From Bdellovibrionales bacterium RIFOXYC1_FULL_37_79 (GTDB lineage Bacteria > Bdellovibrionota > Bacteriovoracia > Bacteriovoracales > Bacteriovoracaceae): 64,000 nt of DNA. How positions within the stretch are numbered: the first letter of the stretch is position 1; each line of letters opens with the position of its first letter. Positions 54,547 through 64,000 of this stretch are shown in pieces. Where the stretch lies: positions 29,368 through 93,367 of the forward strand of contig MEQB01000035.1 of NCBI GenBank assembly GCA_001770015.1, given 5' to 3'. The position numbers and the translations under genes were made by a program. The notes beneath the pieces are model-generated. The model saw nothing but the letters and a program-made list of their open reading frames with translations, did no database searches and was not told the DNA's origin.

Positions 54547-55886
54547 CTTATGCGTCATCAATTGTCAATTATTTAACAAATGAAATTTCCCATAAGGAAC
54601 CCGTGGATAATGATCATATGCATTTACTCCAACTCAAAAAAAAACTGCTTCCCCTTTTTAAAATGCATTCCTTTCCCAGTAATAGCGAGGAGTTTTTTCG
54701 CTATAGTAAAATCAAAGAAAGTGATTTTGACCATTTGGATTTCAATCCTGTCCCGGTTACCAGCACGTCTTCAACCCTACTCTTAAACCAGTTCTCAAAT
54801 TATTTCAAACACAAGATTGTTTTTGTGGATGGTGAATTATCCCAGGCACAGACCATGCTTCCAAAGGGCATTTTTATCAATAAAATAACCAATCGTGATG
54901 AGCTAGATGAAGCGGCAAAATTACTGGATCAAAAAAGCTTCTTTGGCCTGATGAATATTCTCCACACCCGCAACATATACCAAGTGACTATCCCTCCCGA
55001 TTATAAATCTTCCGAAATCATCAGCACTTTTCATATTACCACGGATAATTTCAAGCAACACATGTCAACCCCTTGTGTATTGATTAAGGCCCTGGAAAAT
55101 TCCTACGCCAATCTTTTTTCGCTCCATCTTTACCTGGGAATAGAGTCCCATTACTACGTCACCAACTCGGCTCTCTACTTAAATTTGAAAAAAAATGCTG
55201 TGATTGATTTTTCCAAATTGCAAATGGAATCAGATAACAGCCTACACATCAGTACCATCAAGGCCTGTCTTGATCAAAATGCCATATTAAACACCCAGCT
55301 CATTTCCCTCGGTGGTAAAAATTCCAGGGAAAACCAGCACATCAGTCTGCTGGATCAAAATGCCAGGGCCAATCTTTATGGCCTATATGATTTAAAAAAT
55401 GAAATGCAATCCGATCATTATGTTGAGATAGTCCACCAATATGAAAAGACTTATAGCCATCAATTATTCAAAGGTATTTTAAAGGATCAATCGCATGGAG
55501 TCTTTACGGGTAAAGTATCTATAACCAAAGATGCCAAGCATTCGGTGTCAACTCAACTTAATAAAAATATTATTTTAGGTGAAAAGGCCCATATGACCTC
55601 CCGACCGCAACTGATGATTGATACCGACGATGTAAAATGTACTCATGGCGCCACCACTGGGCAAATGGATGCCGAGCAGCTGTTTTATCTAAAGACTAGG
55701 GGTATTGATGATAACCAGGCCAAAAAAATGCTCTACCACGCCTTTGCCAGGGAAATCATCGAAGCATCCCCTTGTGGAAAAATAAGACAGATCTTAAATG
55801 ATTACATTTTAAATAATAAAGAAACCTTATCTTCTGACCAAAGCGTAACTAACCGGTGCCAGCATGGAATCTTCAGTTTTACTTAA
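54543..55886 (+). CDS. sufD: Fe-S cluster assembly protein SufD
   Basis: 447 aa. The N-terminal part diverges from SufD norms ([17 protein letters not shown] stands for the WRYT-type motif). The C-terminal half is diagnostic: [42 protein letters not shown] and [16 protein letters not shown]. It pairs with SufB and SufC. It overlaps sufC by 4 bp and sufS by 23 bp. Confidence 0.92.
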   Translation: MTYASSIVNYLTNEISHKEPVDNDHMHLLQLKKKLLPLFKMHSFPSNSEEFFRYSKIKESDFDHLDFNPVPVTSTSSTLLLNQFSNYFKHKIVFVDGELSQAQTMLPKGIFINKITNRDELDEAAKLLDQKSFFGLMNILHTRNIYQVTIPPDYKSSEIISTFHITTDNFKQHMSTPCVLIKALENSYANLFSLHLYLGIESHYYVTNSALYLNLKKNAVIDFSKLQMESDNSLHISTIKACLDQNAILNTQLISLGGKNSRENQHISLLDQNARANLYGLYDLKNEMQSDHYVEIVHQYEKTYSHQLFKGILKDQSHGVFTGKVSITKDAKHSVSTQLNKNIILGEKAHMTSRPQLMIDTDDVKCTHGATTGQMDAEQLFYLKTRGIDDNQAKKMLYHAFAREIIEASPCGKIRQILNDYILNNKETLSSDQSVTNRCQHGIFSFT

Positions 55887-57120
55887 ACCCCCATCCCGGG
55901 ATGATCCAGACATGATTAAAATCAGGAATGATTTTCCGTTTTTTTCTGGTGCCAACCCCATAACGGAAAAAATCATTTATCTCGACAATGCCGCCACCAC
56001 CTTAAAACCCCGAGTCATGCTCGATGAACTATTAAACTATTATCAATTTGAAACCGCCAATATCCATCGCAGTAATCATCACCTGGCATCCATTTCCACC
56101 TCCAAGTTTGAAGAAACCCGCACCGCTCTCAAATGTTTTTTAAATGCTAGTTCCACTAATGAGATTATTTTCACCAAAAGCGCCACGGAATCGATTAACC
56201 TGATTGCCAGCAGTCTTGGTAAAAGTATTTTACATCCAGATGATACCATCTTACTCAGCCAGATGGAACATCACTCTAATATTGTCCCCTGGCAATTAAT
56301 TGCCAAAACCACGGGTGCGCGGATTCAAGTTGTACCCATGAATGATGACGGGGAACTTGATCTCATGGAATATAAAAAGATGCTAAATGAAAGGGTCAAG
56401 CTTGTATCAATCGTTCATATTTCCAATACCCTGGGAACCATCAACCCGGTCGCTGAAATGATCACCCTTGCCCATGAGTTTGGCGCTTATTTTATCTTGG
56501 ATGCGGCCCAATCATTTCTGCATGAAAAAATTGATGTCCAGCTTTTGGATCCGGACTTTTTGGTCTGTTCTGCCCATAAGGCCCTAGGCTCCACGGGTCT
56601 TGGCATTTTATATGGCAAAAAGTCCCTATTGGAAAGCATGCCGCCATATATGGGAGGTGGGGAAATGATCCATCATGTTTCGTTTGAAAAAACTTTATAT
56701 AACGATCTACCTTACAAATTTGAAGCAGGCACTCCGCCGATCGGACAAGTGATTGCCTTTAAAAAATCCCTGGAATATATATTATCTATTGGTTTGGAAA
56801 AAATTCAGCAATACGAAAACGCCCTCCTAAGCTATGCCACCCATGCACTTACCCAAATTCCCAATCTCCGGATTATTGGTAATGCCCAAAAAAAATCTGC
56901 CATTATTTCCTTTCTGCTGGGTAACATCCATCCCTCTGATGTGGGAACACTTTTAGACAAGCAAGGCCTGGCCCTCCGGGTTGGAACCCATTGTACCGAA
57001 CCTTTAATGACCAGATTAAAAATTCCAGGCACCGTACGGGCATCCTTTGCCTTCTATAATACCCTTGAAGAAGTTGACTCTTTGAAGCATGCGCTGATAA
57101 AAATTCAAGATTTCTACTAA
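55864..57120 (+). CDS. sufS: Cysteine desulfurase SufS
   Basis: 418 aa PLP enzyme that takes sulfur from cysteine for cluster building. Landmarks: YLDNAATTLKPR near 40, HRSNHHLASIST, PLP-lysine K239 in SAHKALGSTGLGILYG, and the sulfur-carrying Cys377 in VGTHCTEP, followed by RASFAFYNT. The ATG at 55864 overlaps sufD; an in-frame ATG at 55912, just before IKIRNDFPFF, is an equally good start by family length. No sufE, sufU or sufA lies nearby. Confidence 0.95.
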   Translation: MESSVLLKPPSRDDPDMIKIRNDFPFFSGANPITEKIIYLDNAATTLKPRVMLDELLNYYQFETANIHRSNHHLASISTSKFEETRTALKCFLNASSTNEIIFTKSATESINLIASSLGKSILHPDDTILLSQMEHHSNIVPWQLIAKTTGARIQVVPMNDDGELDLMEYKKMLNERVKLVSIVHISNTLGTINPVAEMITLAHEFGAYFILDAAQSFLHEKIDVQLLDPDFLVCSAHKALGSTGLGILYGKKSLLESMPPYMGGGEMIHHVSFEKTLYNDLPYKFEAGTPPIGQVIAFKKSLEYILSIGLEKIQQYENALLSYATHALTQIPNLRIIGNAQKKSAIISFLLGNIHPSDVGTLLDKQGLALRVGTHCTEPLMTRLKIPGTVRASFAFYNTLEEVDSLKHALIKIQDFY

Positions 57121-57155
57121 TCATTTTGGATCAATTATGCTAAGTTCCGACCTTC

Positions 57156-57836
57156 ATGAAAATTATATTATTAACTATATGGTTTATTTTAGAAACCTCC
57201 ATGCTTGGTGCCCAGACCAAAGAGGATCTTTATAAAAACCAACAGCTCAATGAATCGCAAAAGGCGAGAACCCCCAAATACCATTTTGGTTATATTGAAA
57301 AACCCCATTCCACCACCCAAATTTTTAAAGACCTGGGCTTTGCCTATGGGTTAACCCTGGTCCTTTATCCCTTGACCCAGCCGGAAGCCGTGGCCTCGAA
57401 AGGCTCTTGGACTAGGTACAAAGATAATCTCGGCAATATTGTTTTTGATCATGATGCCCCCTTTTGGAACGTCATGGTCCATCCCATTTCAGGCAGCCAA
57501 CTTTATCTGTACTACCGGGCCTGTGGATATAACAAAGGGCAGGCATTTTTGCTGACTTCTCTATCAAGTGCACTTTTTGAATTTACCGTGGAGGTTTATA
57601 CCGAACCGGCCAGTGCTCCGGATCTTTTCAATACTCCGGTGCTTGGCTCCATTCTCGGATATGGCATTGAAAATCTTTCCATGTATTTACTCAATACCGG
57701 CAATCCCCTCGGACGTTTTTTTGGCCATGTGATCAACCCGGCCACGTTGTTTTGGTTTTATGACGGAAAAATGATCATCACTCCTGATATCTCCAAAGAT
57801 GGACAAGTGATGACCCGACTTTACCTGGATTTTTAA
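57156..57836 (+). CDS. DUF3943-like envelope protein
   Basis: 226 aa with a signal peptide (MKIILLTIWFILETSMLGAQ). The central part has the layout of DUF3943: FWNVMVHPISGSQLYLYYRACG, then SSALFEFTVEV, PDLFNTPVLGSILGYGIE and GHVINP. This domain is found in outer-membrane-associated proteins of unknown role. SD is not evident. Its stop abuts the next gene's start, so both form an operon, 35 bp after sufS, perhaps read on from suf. Confidence 0.72.
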   Translation: MKIILLTIWFILETSMLGAQTKEDLYKNQQLNESQKARTPKYHFGYIEKPHSTTQIFKDLGFAYGLTLVLYPLTQPEAVASKGSWTRYKDNLGNIVFDHDAPFWNVMVHPISGSQLYLYYRACGYNKGQAFLLTSLSSALFEFTVEVYTEPASAPDLFNTPVLGSILGYGIENLSMYLLNTGNPLGRFFGHVINPATLFWFYDGKMIITPDISKDGQVMTRLYLDF

Positions 57837-58553
57837 ATGATAAAATATTTAACATTAACCACATTCATAGCGTTTTTTTTCTTGATCACAACTGGACACG
57901 CCAACGAGAAGGCCATCCTTTTGCGAGGTGGAGCCACTGCCGCTTTTGGCGGGGTTAAATCCTTTGATCCGGGTAATGATTATTTTTGGGGAGGTGGATT
58001 CAATGTCAATGCCGGTTTTCGTTTTTCCAATTTAACCTTTCGAGGTTATAACTTTTCCCCGTGGGAAATCAATGCTTCGGGAAATTCCTATTGGGGAAGA
58101 ACCGTTCATCATATCAAATCAGAACTGGAGCACGTTTCAGTGGAAGGTGGTGCGGCGATTCGCACCTTTGTGATCGCAGTTTGTCTCAAATATCACTTTG
58201 AAACCCTTTATAAAAAAGTCTGGCAACCCTATCTGGGACTTGGTCCCAGTTGGTCACAACACACCCTTAAAATGAAGAATTATGAAGTCAGGCGAGGAAC
58301 CTTCACCAATAATAACCGGATCGCTTATCTAACCGAGGGGGCCACTTTGATTTTTGGCATCGAGGAAAACCTACCCTACCGGGAAATGCATCCAGTCTAT
58401 ATGGAATTCGCCTATACCCTCACTGCCGTTAAAAAAATATCCTTGCTAGATGCCAGCAATCATAAGGAAATTGAATCGATCGAATATGCAAATATCGATA
58501 AGCACATCTACTCTCACATCATCATGTTTAATATAGGGATGACCATTTTTTAA
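57837..58553 (+). CDS. Probable outer-membrane beta-barrel protein
   Basis: 238 aa. A signal peptide ends at GHANE. The mature protein alternates aromatic and Gly residues as in small beta-barrels (RGGATAAFGGVKSF, YFWGGGFNVNAGFRFSN, WQPYLGLGPSW) and ends with Phe (NIGMTIF), the usual signal for barrel assembly. It starts directly at the stop of the DUF3943 gene. Family not recognised. Confidence 0.7.
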   Translation: MIKYLTLTTFIAFFFLITTGHANEKAILLRGGATAAFGGVKSFDPGNDYFWGGGFNVNAGFRFSNLTFRGYNFSPWEINASGNSYWGRTVHHIKSELEHVSVEGGAAIRTFVIAVCLKYHFETLYKKVWQPYLGLGPSWSQHTLKMKNYEVRRGTFTNNNRIAYLTEGATLIFGIEENLPYREMHPVYMEFAYTLTAVKKISLLDASNHKEIESIEYANIDKHIYSHIIMFNIGMTIF

Positions 58554-58664
58554 TACCCGTCTGGTTTGGTTGGCTATCCTCAGGTAAACTATTGACCAAA
58601 ATTATTCTTAACCAAACTACCAAGTAAAGTTATCATTGAAGCATACTTTTCAAGGGAATTTTAA

Positions 58665-60860
58665 ATGATTGGAAAAATCATCCGTATTATTGGTATCACC
58701 GTAATCATTATTTTAACTTTTTCATCAGTATTTTTATCTTTGGTGGTTAAAGAAATGAAAGAATTCGCCTACAGTGACAAAACGCTGCTCAAACTGCCAG
58801 CTACCCTTGAAGACATTTTTTATGATAAAAGGATAAGTTATACTTCTAATAAAAGTGAAAATAAAATTGTCCTCGCAGAAATCGACGACGAATCCTTAAG
58901 CAAAATCGGACAATGGCCCATCCCCAGAGCCGTCTGGGCAAAAATCATAACCAAACTCGATAACTTTGGCGCGAAGGTTATAAGTTTTGATGCCATTTTT
59001 TCTGAAGAAACCCCCAGTTGTAAAGGAGAAATCTCTGATGACGATGTGTTTGCCCAGGCAATTTTCAAATTTCAGGAAAAAAAGGGTAAGCACATTATTT
59101 TACCATATTCAATCGAGACCATACCCACCCATCTTACCTTCGAGGAAATTCCTGATGACTTGTTAAATTTTATTATTGATGCTGATGTTTCGGAAAACAC
59201 CTACCAAAAATATATCAGCCGCTCCAACTATCCCATTGATAAACTCTTAAAAGTTGGACCACTCCTTGGTTTTCTTACTGCCGACCCTGACCTAGATGGT
59301 GTTTTTCGATATTACACCATTGCTGCCAACATCAGCGATCTGAATCTCCCCTCGTTGTCACTGATTGCATACACCGCTTATACCAACCAAAAAATAAATT
59401 TAGTTTTTCATGCAAACCAAAGAGAACTCAGATTCGACCACCATAAAATGAATATTAATTTTATGGGAACTACTAAAATTAGGTGGACGGGAGGTAGGGA
59501 TAAATATCCGAGTGTCAACATCTATGACATTCTTCATGCTAAAGACAATGATGAAAAATTGAAGAAAATTTTTCACGACACCATCGTTTTTATCGGTTCA
59601 TCTGCCTTGGGAGCTCACGATTTACGAAATACCCCGGTCAGCACCAATCTTCCAGGAGTCTATGCCCATATGAATGTAGTCAGCATGCTCTTAAACGGAT
59701 TCACCTTCCAGGATAAAGATACCACCGCTACCATCAGCTGGGCCATGATTATTGGAGGAAGCATTCTCATCATTCTGATTCAATTTTTTGGTAACGCCAT
59801 CTTCGATTTAATCGGGGTAACCTTAATCGGCATCAGCATGTTTTACCTTGATAAACTTTACTTTATCCCCAAGGGGTATGAAGTCAAACTCTTCTTTGCC
59901 TTGCTCTCTGTTATTTTGATTTATTTATGGAACACCTTCCTAAGCTTCTATATTACCAGTCGGGAAAAAAAGCAGATCAAAGGAACTTTTTCTCGCTATG
60001 TTTCACCCACCATCGTTGATGAAATGCTCGCTGATCCATCCAAACTAAAGGTGGGCGGACAAAAAAAGGAAATCACCGCATTCTTTTCTGATGTCCGTGA
60101 TTTTACCTCGATCAGTGAACAACTCGGTCCTGAACTTCTGGGAAAATCACTTAATTTTTATATGGGAAAAATGACCGATATTTTATTCAAACATTTTGGT
60201 ACTGTTGATAAATATATTGGAGACGCCATCGTTGCCTTTTGGAATGCTCCTTTAAATGTTCCCAATCACGCTTATCAGGCAGTTACCGCTGCGATTGAAA
60301 TGATTGAAGTTCTTCCTGAAATCAACCAAACCCTTAAAGAATGGAATGTTCCAGAATTTAAACACGGTATAGGACTCAATACCGGGGAATGTTCAGTTGG
60401 TAATATGGGATCAGACAAAATTTTTGCCTATACCGCGCTTGGCGATTCAATGAATCTGGGAGCAAGACTTGAGAGTTTATGTAAATTTTATGGGGTACAA
60501 TTAAATATTTCTGAATTTACCCTCCGAAGTATTCCAGACGAACTTAGAAAAAACTTATCCATTCGGACACTTGATAAAGTCAAAGTCAAAGGCAAGCATG
60601 AAGCGGTGACGATCTTTGAAGTCCTCCACTCTTTTCATCCTTTTAAAAAAGATCTTGATTCACTTTTAAAATTTAACACTGCTTTTGATTTATATCTGAA
60701 TAAAAAATTTCAAGAAGCCTTGAATATTTTTAAAGAATTAAAAGAAAAATTCCCAGAAGATAAATCCTCCAAGAGGATGTATGAAACCTGTAACAATTTT
60801 CTTTTAAATCCACCACCCGCTGACTGGGATGGCTCTTATGTCCATACCACCAAGGATTAA
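58665..60860 (+). CDS. CHASE2-domain class III adenylate/guanylate cyclase
   Basis: 731 aa. One N-terminal helix (8-30) leads into a periplasmic CHASE2 sensor (about 60-355: KIVLAEIDDESLSKIGQWPIPRAVWAKII split, DTIVFIGSSALGAHDLRNTP). Three helices follow (about 360-430), then a cytosolic class III cyclase: metal Asp476 in FFSDVRDFTS and Asp520 in YIGDAIVAFW, with AYTALGDSMNLGARLE as the transition-state and purine region. A short helical, TPR-like tail closes it. It likely makes cAMP in response to an envelope signal; the base cannot be fixed. The 3' end overlaps the next gene by 4 bp, convergent. Confidence 0.9.
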   Translation: MIGKIIRIIGITVIIILTFSSVFLSLVVKEMKEFAYSDKTLLKLPATLEDIFYDKRISYTSNKSENKIVLAEIDDESLSKIGQWPIPRAVWAKIITKLDNFGAKVISFDAIFSEETPSCKGEISDDDVFAQAIFKFQEKKGKHIILPYSIETIPTHLTFEEIPDDLLNFIIDADVSENTYQKYISRSNYPIDKLLKVGPLLGFLTADPDLDGVFRYYTIAANISDLNLPSLSLIAYTAYTNQKINLVFHANQRELRFDHHKMNINFMGTTKIRWTGGRDKYPSVNIYDILHAKDNDEKLKKIFHDTIVFIGSSALGAHDLRNTPVSTNLPGVYAHMNVVSMLLNGFTFQDKDTTATISWAMIIGGSILIILIQFFGNAIFDLIGVTLIGISMFYLDKLYFIPKGYEVKLFFALLSVILIYLWNTFLSFYITSREKKQIKGTFSRYVSPTIVDEMLADPSKLKVGGQKKEITAFFSDVRDFTSISEQLGPELLGKSLNFYMGKMTDILFKHFGTVDKYIGDAIVAFWNAPLNVPNHAYQAVTAAIEMIEVLPEINQTLKEWNVPEFKHGIGLNTGECSVGNMGSDKIFAYTALGDSMNLGARLESLCKFYGVQLNISEFTLRSIPDELRKNLSIRTLDKVKVKGKHEAVTIFEVLHSFHPFKKDLDSLLKFNTAFDLYLNKKFQEALNIFKELKEKFPEDKSSKRMYETCNNFLLNPPPADWDGSYVHTTKD

Positions 60861-61600
60861 AGTGGTAATTCAGAAAAACCGCACATAATCCATAAAAACA
60901 CTGACACAAACAAAGGAATAGTCAGGTTATCATCCAATTTCAGTGGAAGCATTTCAAACAGTGAGGCAAAAAAGGCCAAGACAAAGGAGACCCCTAGAAT
61001 TTTACCGGCAAAGTCGTAACCAAAAGTCGCAAGCAGCACCACAAAACAACAAATAAAACAGGATGCAAAAAAAGCAATCGAACCTTCAATGGATTTATGT
61101 TTAACGATATGATGCTTGCCAAACTTTATTCCAATAATCGCACTGAGAGGGTCTCCCAGCGCCAGGGTATAGATGGCCACTAATGCTACAGGCTGAGGAA
61201 AAGTAATGATCGTCAGTAATAAGGCCACCGCATAGGGTATGGCCGATGATTCTTTTAAATATTCCTCGCCCCTTAAAAAATATTTATTTATGAGTGTTAA
61301 TTTTTTAGCTGATTCAGGATAACTTATTCTTATTTGCTCCAGCAGATATAATAAGCAAGTCACCAGGCCTAAAAGGTACACCGCCCTTTGATGGGTAAAA
61401 AACATCCAATAACAGGAACCAATCAAAAAACCACTTCCCCCATGAAACAACCTTCTCCCCAGTTGTAGATCTTTCCTGGTCGCAGTCGGCTCCTTTGGCC
61501 CGCTTGCTAAATGATCCTGGTCTAGATCGTTTAGTTTATTGAGCTCTATTATATTATCCACCACTTTATCGTCGTCTTTTTCTCGTGCAAGTGTTTCCAT
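60857..61600 (-). CDS. Dolichol kinase-like / CTP-dependent lipid kinase family membrane protein
   Basis: 247 aa with a charged cytoplasmic N-terminus (about 45 aa) and 6-7 membrane segments. The CTP-transferase-like signature is present: RRLFHGGSGF, ALGDPLSAIIGIKFGKHH, KHKSIEGSIAFF and the closing DDNLTIPL. Relatives (Dgk1, Sec59, VTE5) phosphorylate dolichol, diacylglycerol or phytol with CTP. The lipid here is unknown; a role in isoprenoid or phospholipid recycling is likely. Confidence 0.82.
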   Translation of the reverse strand: METLAREKDDDKVVDNIIELNKLNDLDQDHLASGPKEPTATRKDLQLGRRLFHGGSGFLIGSCYWMFFTHQRAVYLLGLVTCLLYLLEQIRISYPESAKKLTLINKYFLRGEEYLKESSAIPYAVALLLTIITFPQPVALVAIYTLALGDPLSAIIGIKFGKHHIVKHKSIEGSIAFFASCFICCFVVLLATFGYDFAGKILGVSFVLAFFASLFEMLPLKLDDNLTIPLFVSVFLWIMCGFSELPL

Positions 61601-61712
61601 TAAACTTCCTTTGTCAGGTTATTTACCGGCTTCATCCATAATAAATATACGATTTAAATACAAGAACTTATATCAATTTTTTCACTATTTGGCTAATCGA
61701 AATATGCGAACA

Positions 61713-62453
61713 TTAAATCTCTACGCTCAGCGATGCCAACCATTCAATCACTTGTGATCTATTCACCAATGGACTTTGAGTAATGGAAGAGTGGAACTTG
61801 GTGTAATTAATAGACGCATTAAAAAAAACTTTTTTCAGCACCTGGTATCCCAAATGTGCACCGATAATATAGTTAGTGGCACTGCCGGCCTCATACACAT
61901 CCAATGAGGCCGTTGGCTCTTTTACCCCATAATAATAATTCACATAGGACTGGGATAAAAGTTCAATTTGAAAATAAGGCCTCAAAAATATGTCATTAAA
62001 CAGGTAAAAATCTTTTTGCACAGACAATCTTCTGATGAGCCCTTGGTCCCCTCCCCAAAAAGAAACTAATACCTGCACCAGGCAATCGATATACGCAAAT
62101 TTTTGAAGATGATAAATTCCCAGTGGTAATGAATAATTGGTATTTCCAAGCTCCGTGGTTACTCCGTCCTTCGCCCCGCCGTATCCCACCGGCTCAAAGC
62201 TCAACTGGAATCCGGTTTGAAATGATTCGTAATTAAAAAAAATGGCCCGCACCACCCAATCTTCCACATCCCAAAAACTTTTTTTATATTTAAAATAGGG
62301 CAAGATCATTTCATCGGAAGGATAACCCTTATAAGGCGTATTAAGACGTTTATAGGTAAGCCCGAACCTTCTTTCCTCTTCCTTCACAGGATAAAGGGCC
62401 AAAGCACCATTTATGGAAAACAGAAAAATAAAAAAGGCCAGTAATCGTCTCAT
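61713..62453 (-). CDS. MipA/OmpV-like outer-membrane protein
   Basis: 246 aa with a signal peptide (LLAFFIFLFSINGALA) and a beta-barrel pattern of aromatic and Gly residues. The end (SINYTKFHSSITQSPLVNRSQ, then ASLSVEI) is close to the DSPLV-type end of MipA/OmpV proteins. The role in MipA is scaffolding of murein enzymes, but this is not shown here. Confidence 0.6.
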   Translation of the reverse strand: MRRLLAFFIFLFSINGALALYPVKEEERRFGLTYKRLNTPYKGYPSDEMILPYFKYKKSFWDVEDWVVRAIFFNYESFQTGFQLSFEPVGYGGAKDGVTTELGNTNYSLPLGIYHLQKFAYIDCLVQVLVSFWGGDQGLIRRLSVQKDFYLFNDIFLRPYFQIELLSQSYVNYYYGVKEPTASLDVYEAGSATNYIIGAHLGYQVLKKVFFNASINYTKFHSSITQSPLVNRSQVIEWLASLSVEI

Positions 62454-62502
62454 ACCGGCCTTATTATATTAACTTATTTTAGTGCTGTAAAAGTTTATCT
62501 TC

Positions 62503-63039
62503 TCATTTGATGGCCGAAATAAAATGCACATTAGGACACAGATCATCCAGACAAAGATCCTTGTAGAATTGCTCAAACGCAATTTCTATGAACTTCCTGT
62601 TTTTAAGATCAAGTTGAAAGGACTTGGCATGGGTCGACAAATCAAACACCAAATCACCATTGACCACATCAAACGCATCAAATGCCACCAGGACGTAAGA
62701 CAAGTTTTTAGGATAAAGATTTTCCCCAATCACCAAAATGACAAAATTGTTGTCTCCGCCATTTTGAATTATTTTATCCCAGAAAGTTTCATGATCTGCG
62801 CTTGAACCAGTAGATACATAATTTTTCTGATAATGATAACTGGATAATCGCAAACTCTTTTGGATCTCATTATCCGAAACGTTTCCTTCAACGAGGTATT
62901 TCTGGGAACTTCTTAAGAAATCCATAATTCTTTCAATCGCGATTCCAGGCCCGCCACCAACATCGAATCCCCCGTAGGTATTACAGGTAAAAACCAACAT
63001 AAATAGCACCACAGATAACACTAAAGATAACTTCCTCAT
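62503..63039 (-). CDS. Small exported protein of unknown function
   Basis: 178 aa; not recognised. A signal peptide (VLSVVLFMLVFTCNTYGG) precedes an alpha/beta protein with IAIERIMDFLRSSQKYL, then NFVILVIGENLYPKNLSYVLVAFDAFD and a C-terminal Cys pair (LCLDDLCPN). SD GGGAG before the ATG. It follows the HTH regulator gene by 19 bp on the same strand, so the two probably form an operon. Confidence 0.68.
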   Translation of the reverse strand: MRKLSLVLSVVLFMLVFTCNTYGGFDVGGGPGIAIERIMDFLRSSQKYLVEGNVSDNEIQKSLRLSSYHYQKNYVSTGSSADHETFWDKIIQNGGDNNFVILVIGENLYPKNLSYVLVAFDAFDVVNGDLVFDLSTHAKSFQLDLKNRKFIEIAFEQFYKDLCLDDLCPNVHFISAIK

Positions 63040-63058
63040 CTATACACTCCCAAAAGTA

Positions 63059-63829
63059 TCAGTTGTAATCCACTTCATTTTTAATCAATCGATCCCCCAC
63101 CAATCCAACGAAGACTCTCTCCCCACCATAATATTGGGGGTTATAAAGAATTTTTCTAATTTGCACCTGGGTTCTTTTTAACTCTTGAAAAATCAGATCC
63201 AGTCCCTCCTGGCTGACCGATTCGGTCTGATAGCTTAGATGTCCGGTCTCGCTGTGATAACATTTTTCAATGGCCATTTGGATGATTTTTTTTAAATCAC
63301 CAAAGGACACATTAACTTTCTCACAATCAGCAGTAATCACCCCTTCATTTCCCTCAAGAAGCACTTGATCCTTTAATAACTGCTCCAACTTGCCAAGCCC
63401 AAAAGACCCAAATCTTTCCCTGATTTCCTGGCGAGTGGTTCCTTTTCTGGTGAAGGCCAACTGGATAATAAGAAAAGTCTCCTCACTGGTTGCGCATTCA
63501 CAGGAATACTTATCAAGTAGCGGAGTCTCCAGATTGGCAGAAAAAATCTGATCATATTTTTTCTTATGTTGTGGAAATAAGACCGACAGGATTTCTGCCA
63601 CTCTACTTTCATTTCCGGTGGCAATCAGAACATTTAATACGTTTTCCAAACTGGGATTGGTGGCATGATTTTCGATTCGATTCAAAGTGGATTGGGGAAT
63701 ATCCAGTTTTTTGGCTATTTGATTGGAACTCAGATAGGGATGCTGCGTTTTGAATTCTTTGATAAAGGAATTCAAAATTTCACATTTCTTGTCCGTGACT
63801 GGTTCAAGTAAATTATCCTCGTGTAACAT
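63059..63829 (-). CDS. XRE-like helix-turn-helix regulator with a long C-terminal domain
   Basis: 256 aa from the ATG at 63829, with GAGGA 6 bases upstream; the open frame runs to 63904. The HTH is at about 32-75 (YLSSNQIAKKLDIPQSTLNRIENHATNPSLENVLNVL split), the sequence-specific helix being STLNRIE. The C-terminal 170 residues are helical and recall, loosely, the TIGR02147-type regulators common in Bdellovibrio relatives and Fibrobacter. No kinase or sensor motif. It precedes a small exported protein gene. Confidence 0.72.
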   Translation of the reverse strand: MLHEDNLLEPVTDKKCEILNSFIKEFKTQHPYLSSNQIAKKLDIPQSTLNRIENHATNPSLENVLNVLIATGNESRVAEILSVLFPQHKKKYDQIFSANLETPLLDKYSCECATSEETFLIIQLAFTRKGTTRQEIRERFGSFGLGKLEQLLKDQVLLEGNEGVITADCEKVNVSFGDLKKIIQMAIEKCYHSETGHLSYQTESVSQEGLDLIFQELKRTQVQIRKILYNPQYYGGERVFVGLVGDRLIKNEVDYN

Positions 63830-64000
63830 CACTAATCCTCGATTAACTTGGCACCATACCAAAAATATCCCGCTGATAAAAGGGCGCATGAAATATCTTC
63901 CCACTTAAGGAGTAAGGTTAGCTAACTTTGGGGAATTTTTTTTTAACAAAACTAGTTAAATATTGTTTGGCCCCGTAGATCAAGTGTAGTACCATTTCTT

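Noticed and set aside
1..64000. tRNA, rRNA and CRISPR arrays.
   Set aside because: No tRNA cloverleaf, rRNA-like conserved block or regularly spaced repeats seen by eye on either strand; a tRNAscan or CRISPR search was not possible.

Overview
The window looks like about 64 kb of chromosome from a low-GC Gram-negative bacterium with a busy cell envelope, most likely a member of the Bdellovibrionota (Bacteriovorax/Bdellovibrio-like) or a related former deltaproteobacterium. This is inference. It rests on a complete gspC-to-gspN type II secretion cluster with the delta/Leptospira-type GspN, a MerR-type regulator beside an IHF alpha gene, many exported proteins and lipoproteins with no recognisable family, and A/T-rich spacers between moderately GC-richer genes. 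I see no rRNA, tRNA, CRISPR array or intact insertion sequence.

Layout. 1-2465: the 3' part of a LysR regulator converging on an FG-GAP/VCBS-repeat lipoprotein. 2647-17556: the gsp operon (C, D, E, F, G, H, I, J, K, L, M, N) followed directly by a polyprenyl diphosphate synthase. 17512-18372: MerR-like regulator and ihfA. 18577-20265: cstA. 20378-24308: an accessory patch. It holds a secreted HExxH protein, a broken tandem copy of it, an inserted segment with two unknown membrane-protein genes, and two small genes. 24926-31829: a papain-like protease, a PAS/zinc protein, a two-subunit type IIA topoisomerase that resembles phage T4 topoisomerase, and small exported proteins. 31833-33807: a lemA/TPM-domain operon. 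33933-35499: a sodium:solute symporter behind a promoter and a TPP riboswitch. 35523-40043: exported proteins including a CotH-family kinase. 40143-45405: an RND efflux operon (adaptor, pump, TolC-like channel). 45475-48797: small exported proteins and a large zinc-protease-like lipoprotein. 49167-50924: argS. 51844-57120: rrf2-sufB-sufC-sufD-sufS. 57156-63829: envelope proteins, a CHASE2 adenylate/guanylate cyclase, a dolichol-kinase-like enzyme and an HTH regulator.

How the parts fit. The type II secretion system can export folded periplasmic proteins. Several exported enzyme candidates lie in the same window (papain-like protease, two HExxH proteins, CotH kinase), but no substrate relation is shown by sequence. 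The TPP riboswitch makes thiamine or a thiamine precursor the likely cargo of the symporter. The suf genes form one tightly packed iron-sulfur assembly operon under an Rrf2 protein that has no cysteine.

Most notable: (1) a tandem duplication of 421 bp, later split by an inserted segment of about 2.1 kb carrying two paired, unrecognised membrane-protein genes; (2) a chromosomal T4-like type IIA topoisomerase translationally coupled to a zinc/PAS protein; (3) the TPP-riboswitch-controlled symporter; (4) an RND adaptor without the alpha-hairpin; (5) a cysteine-free Rrf2 regulator on a suf operon.
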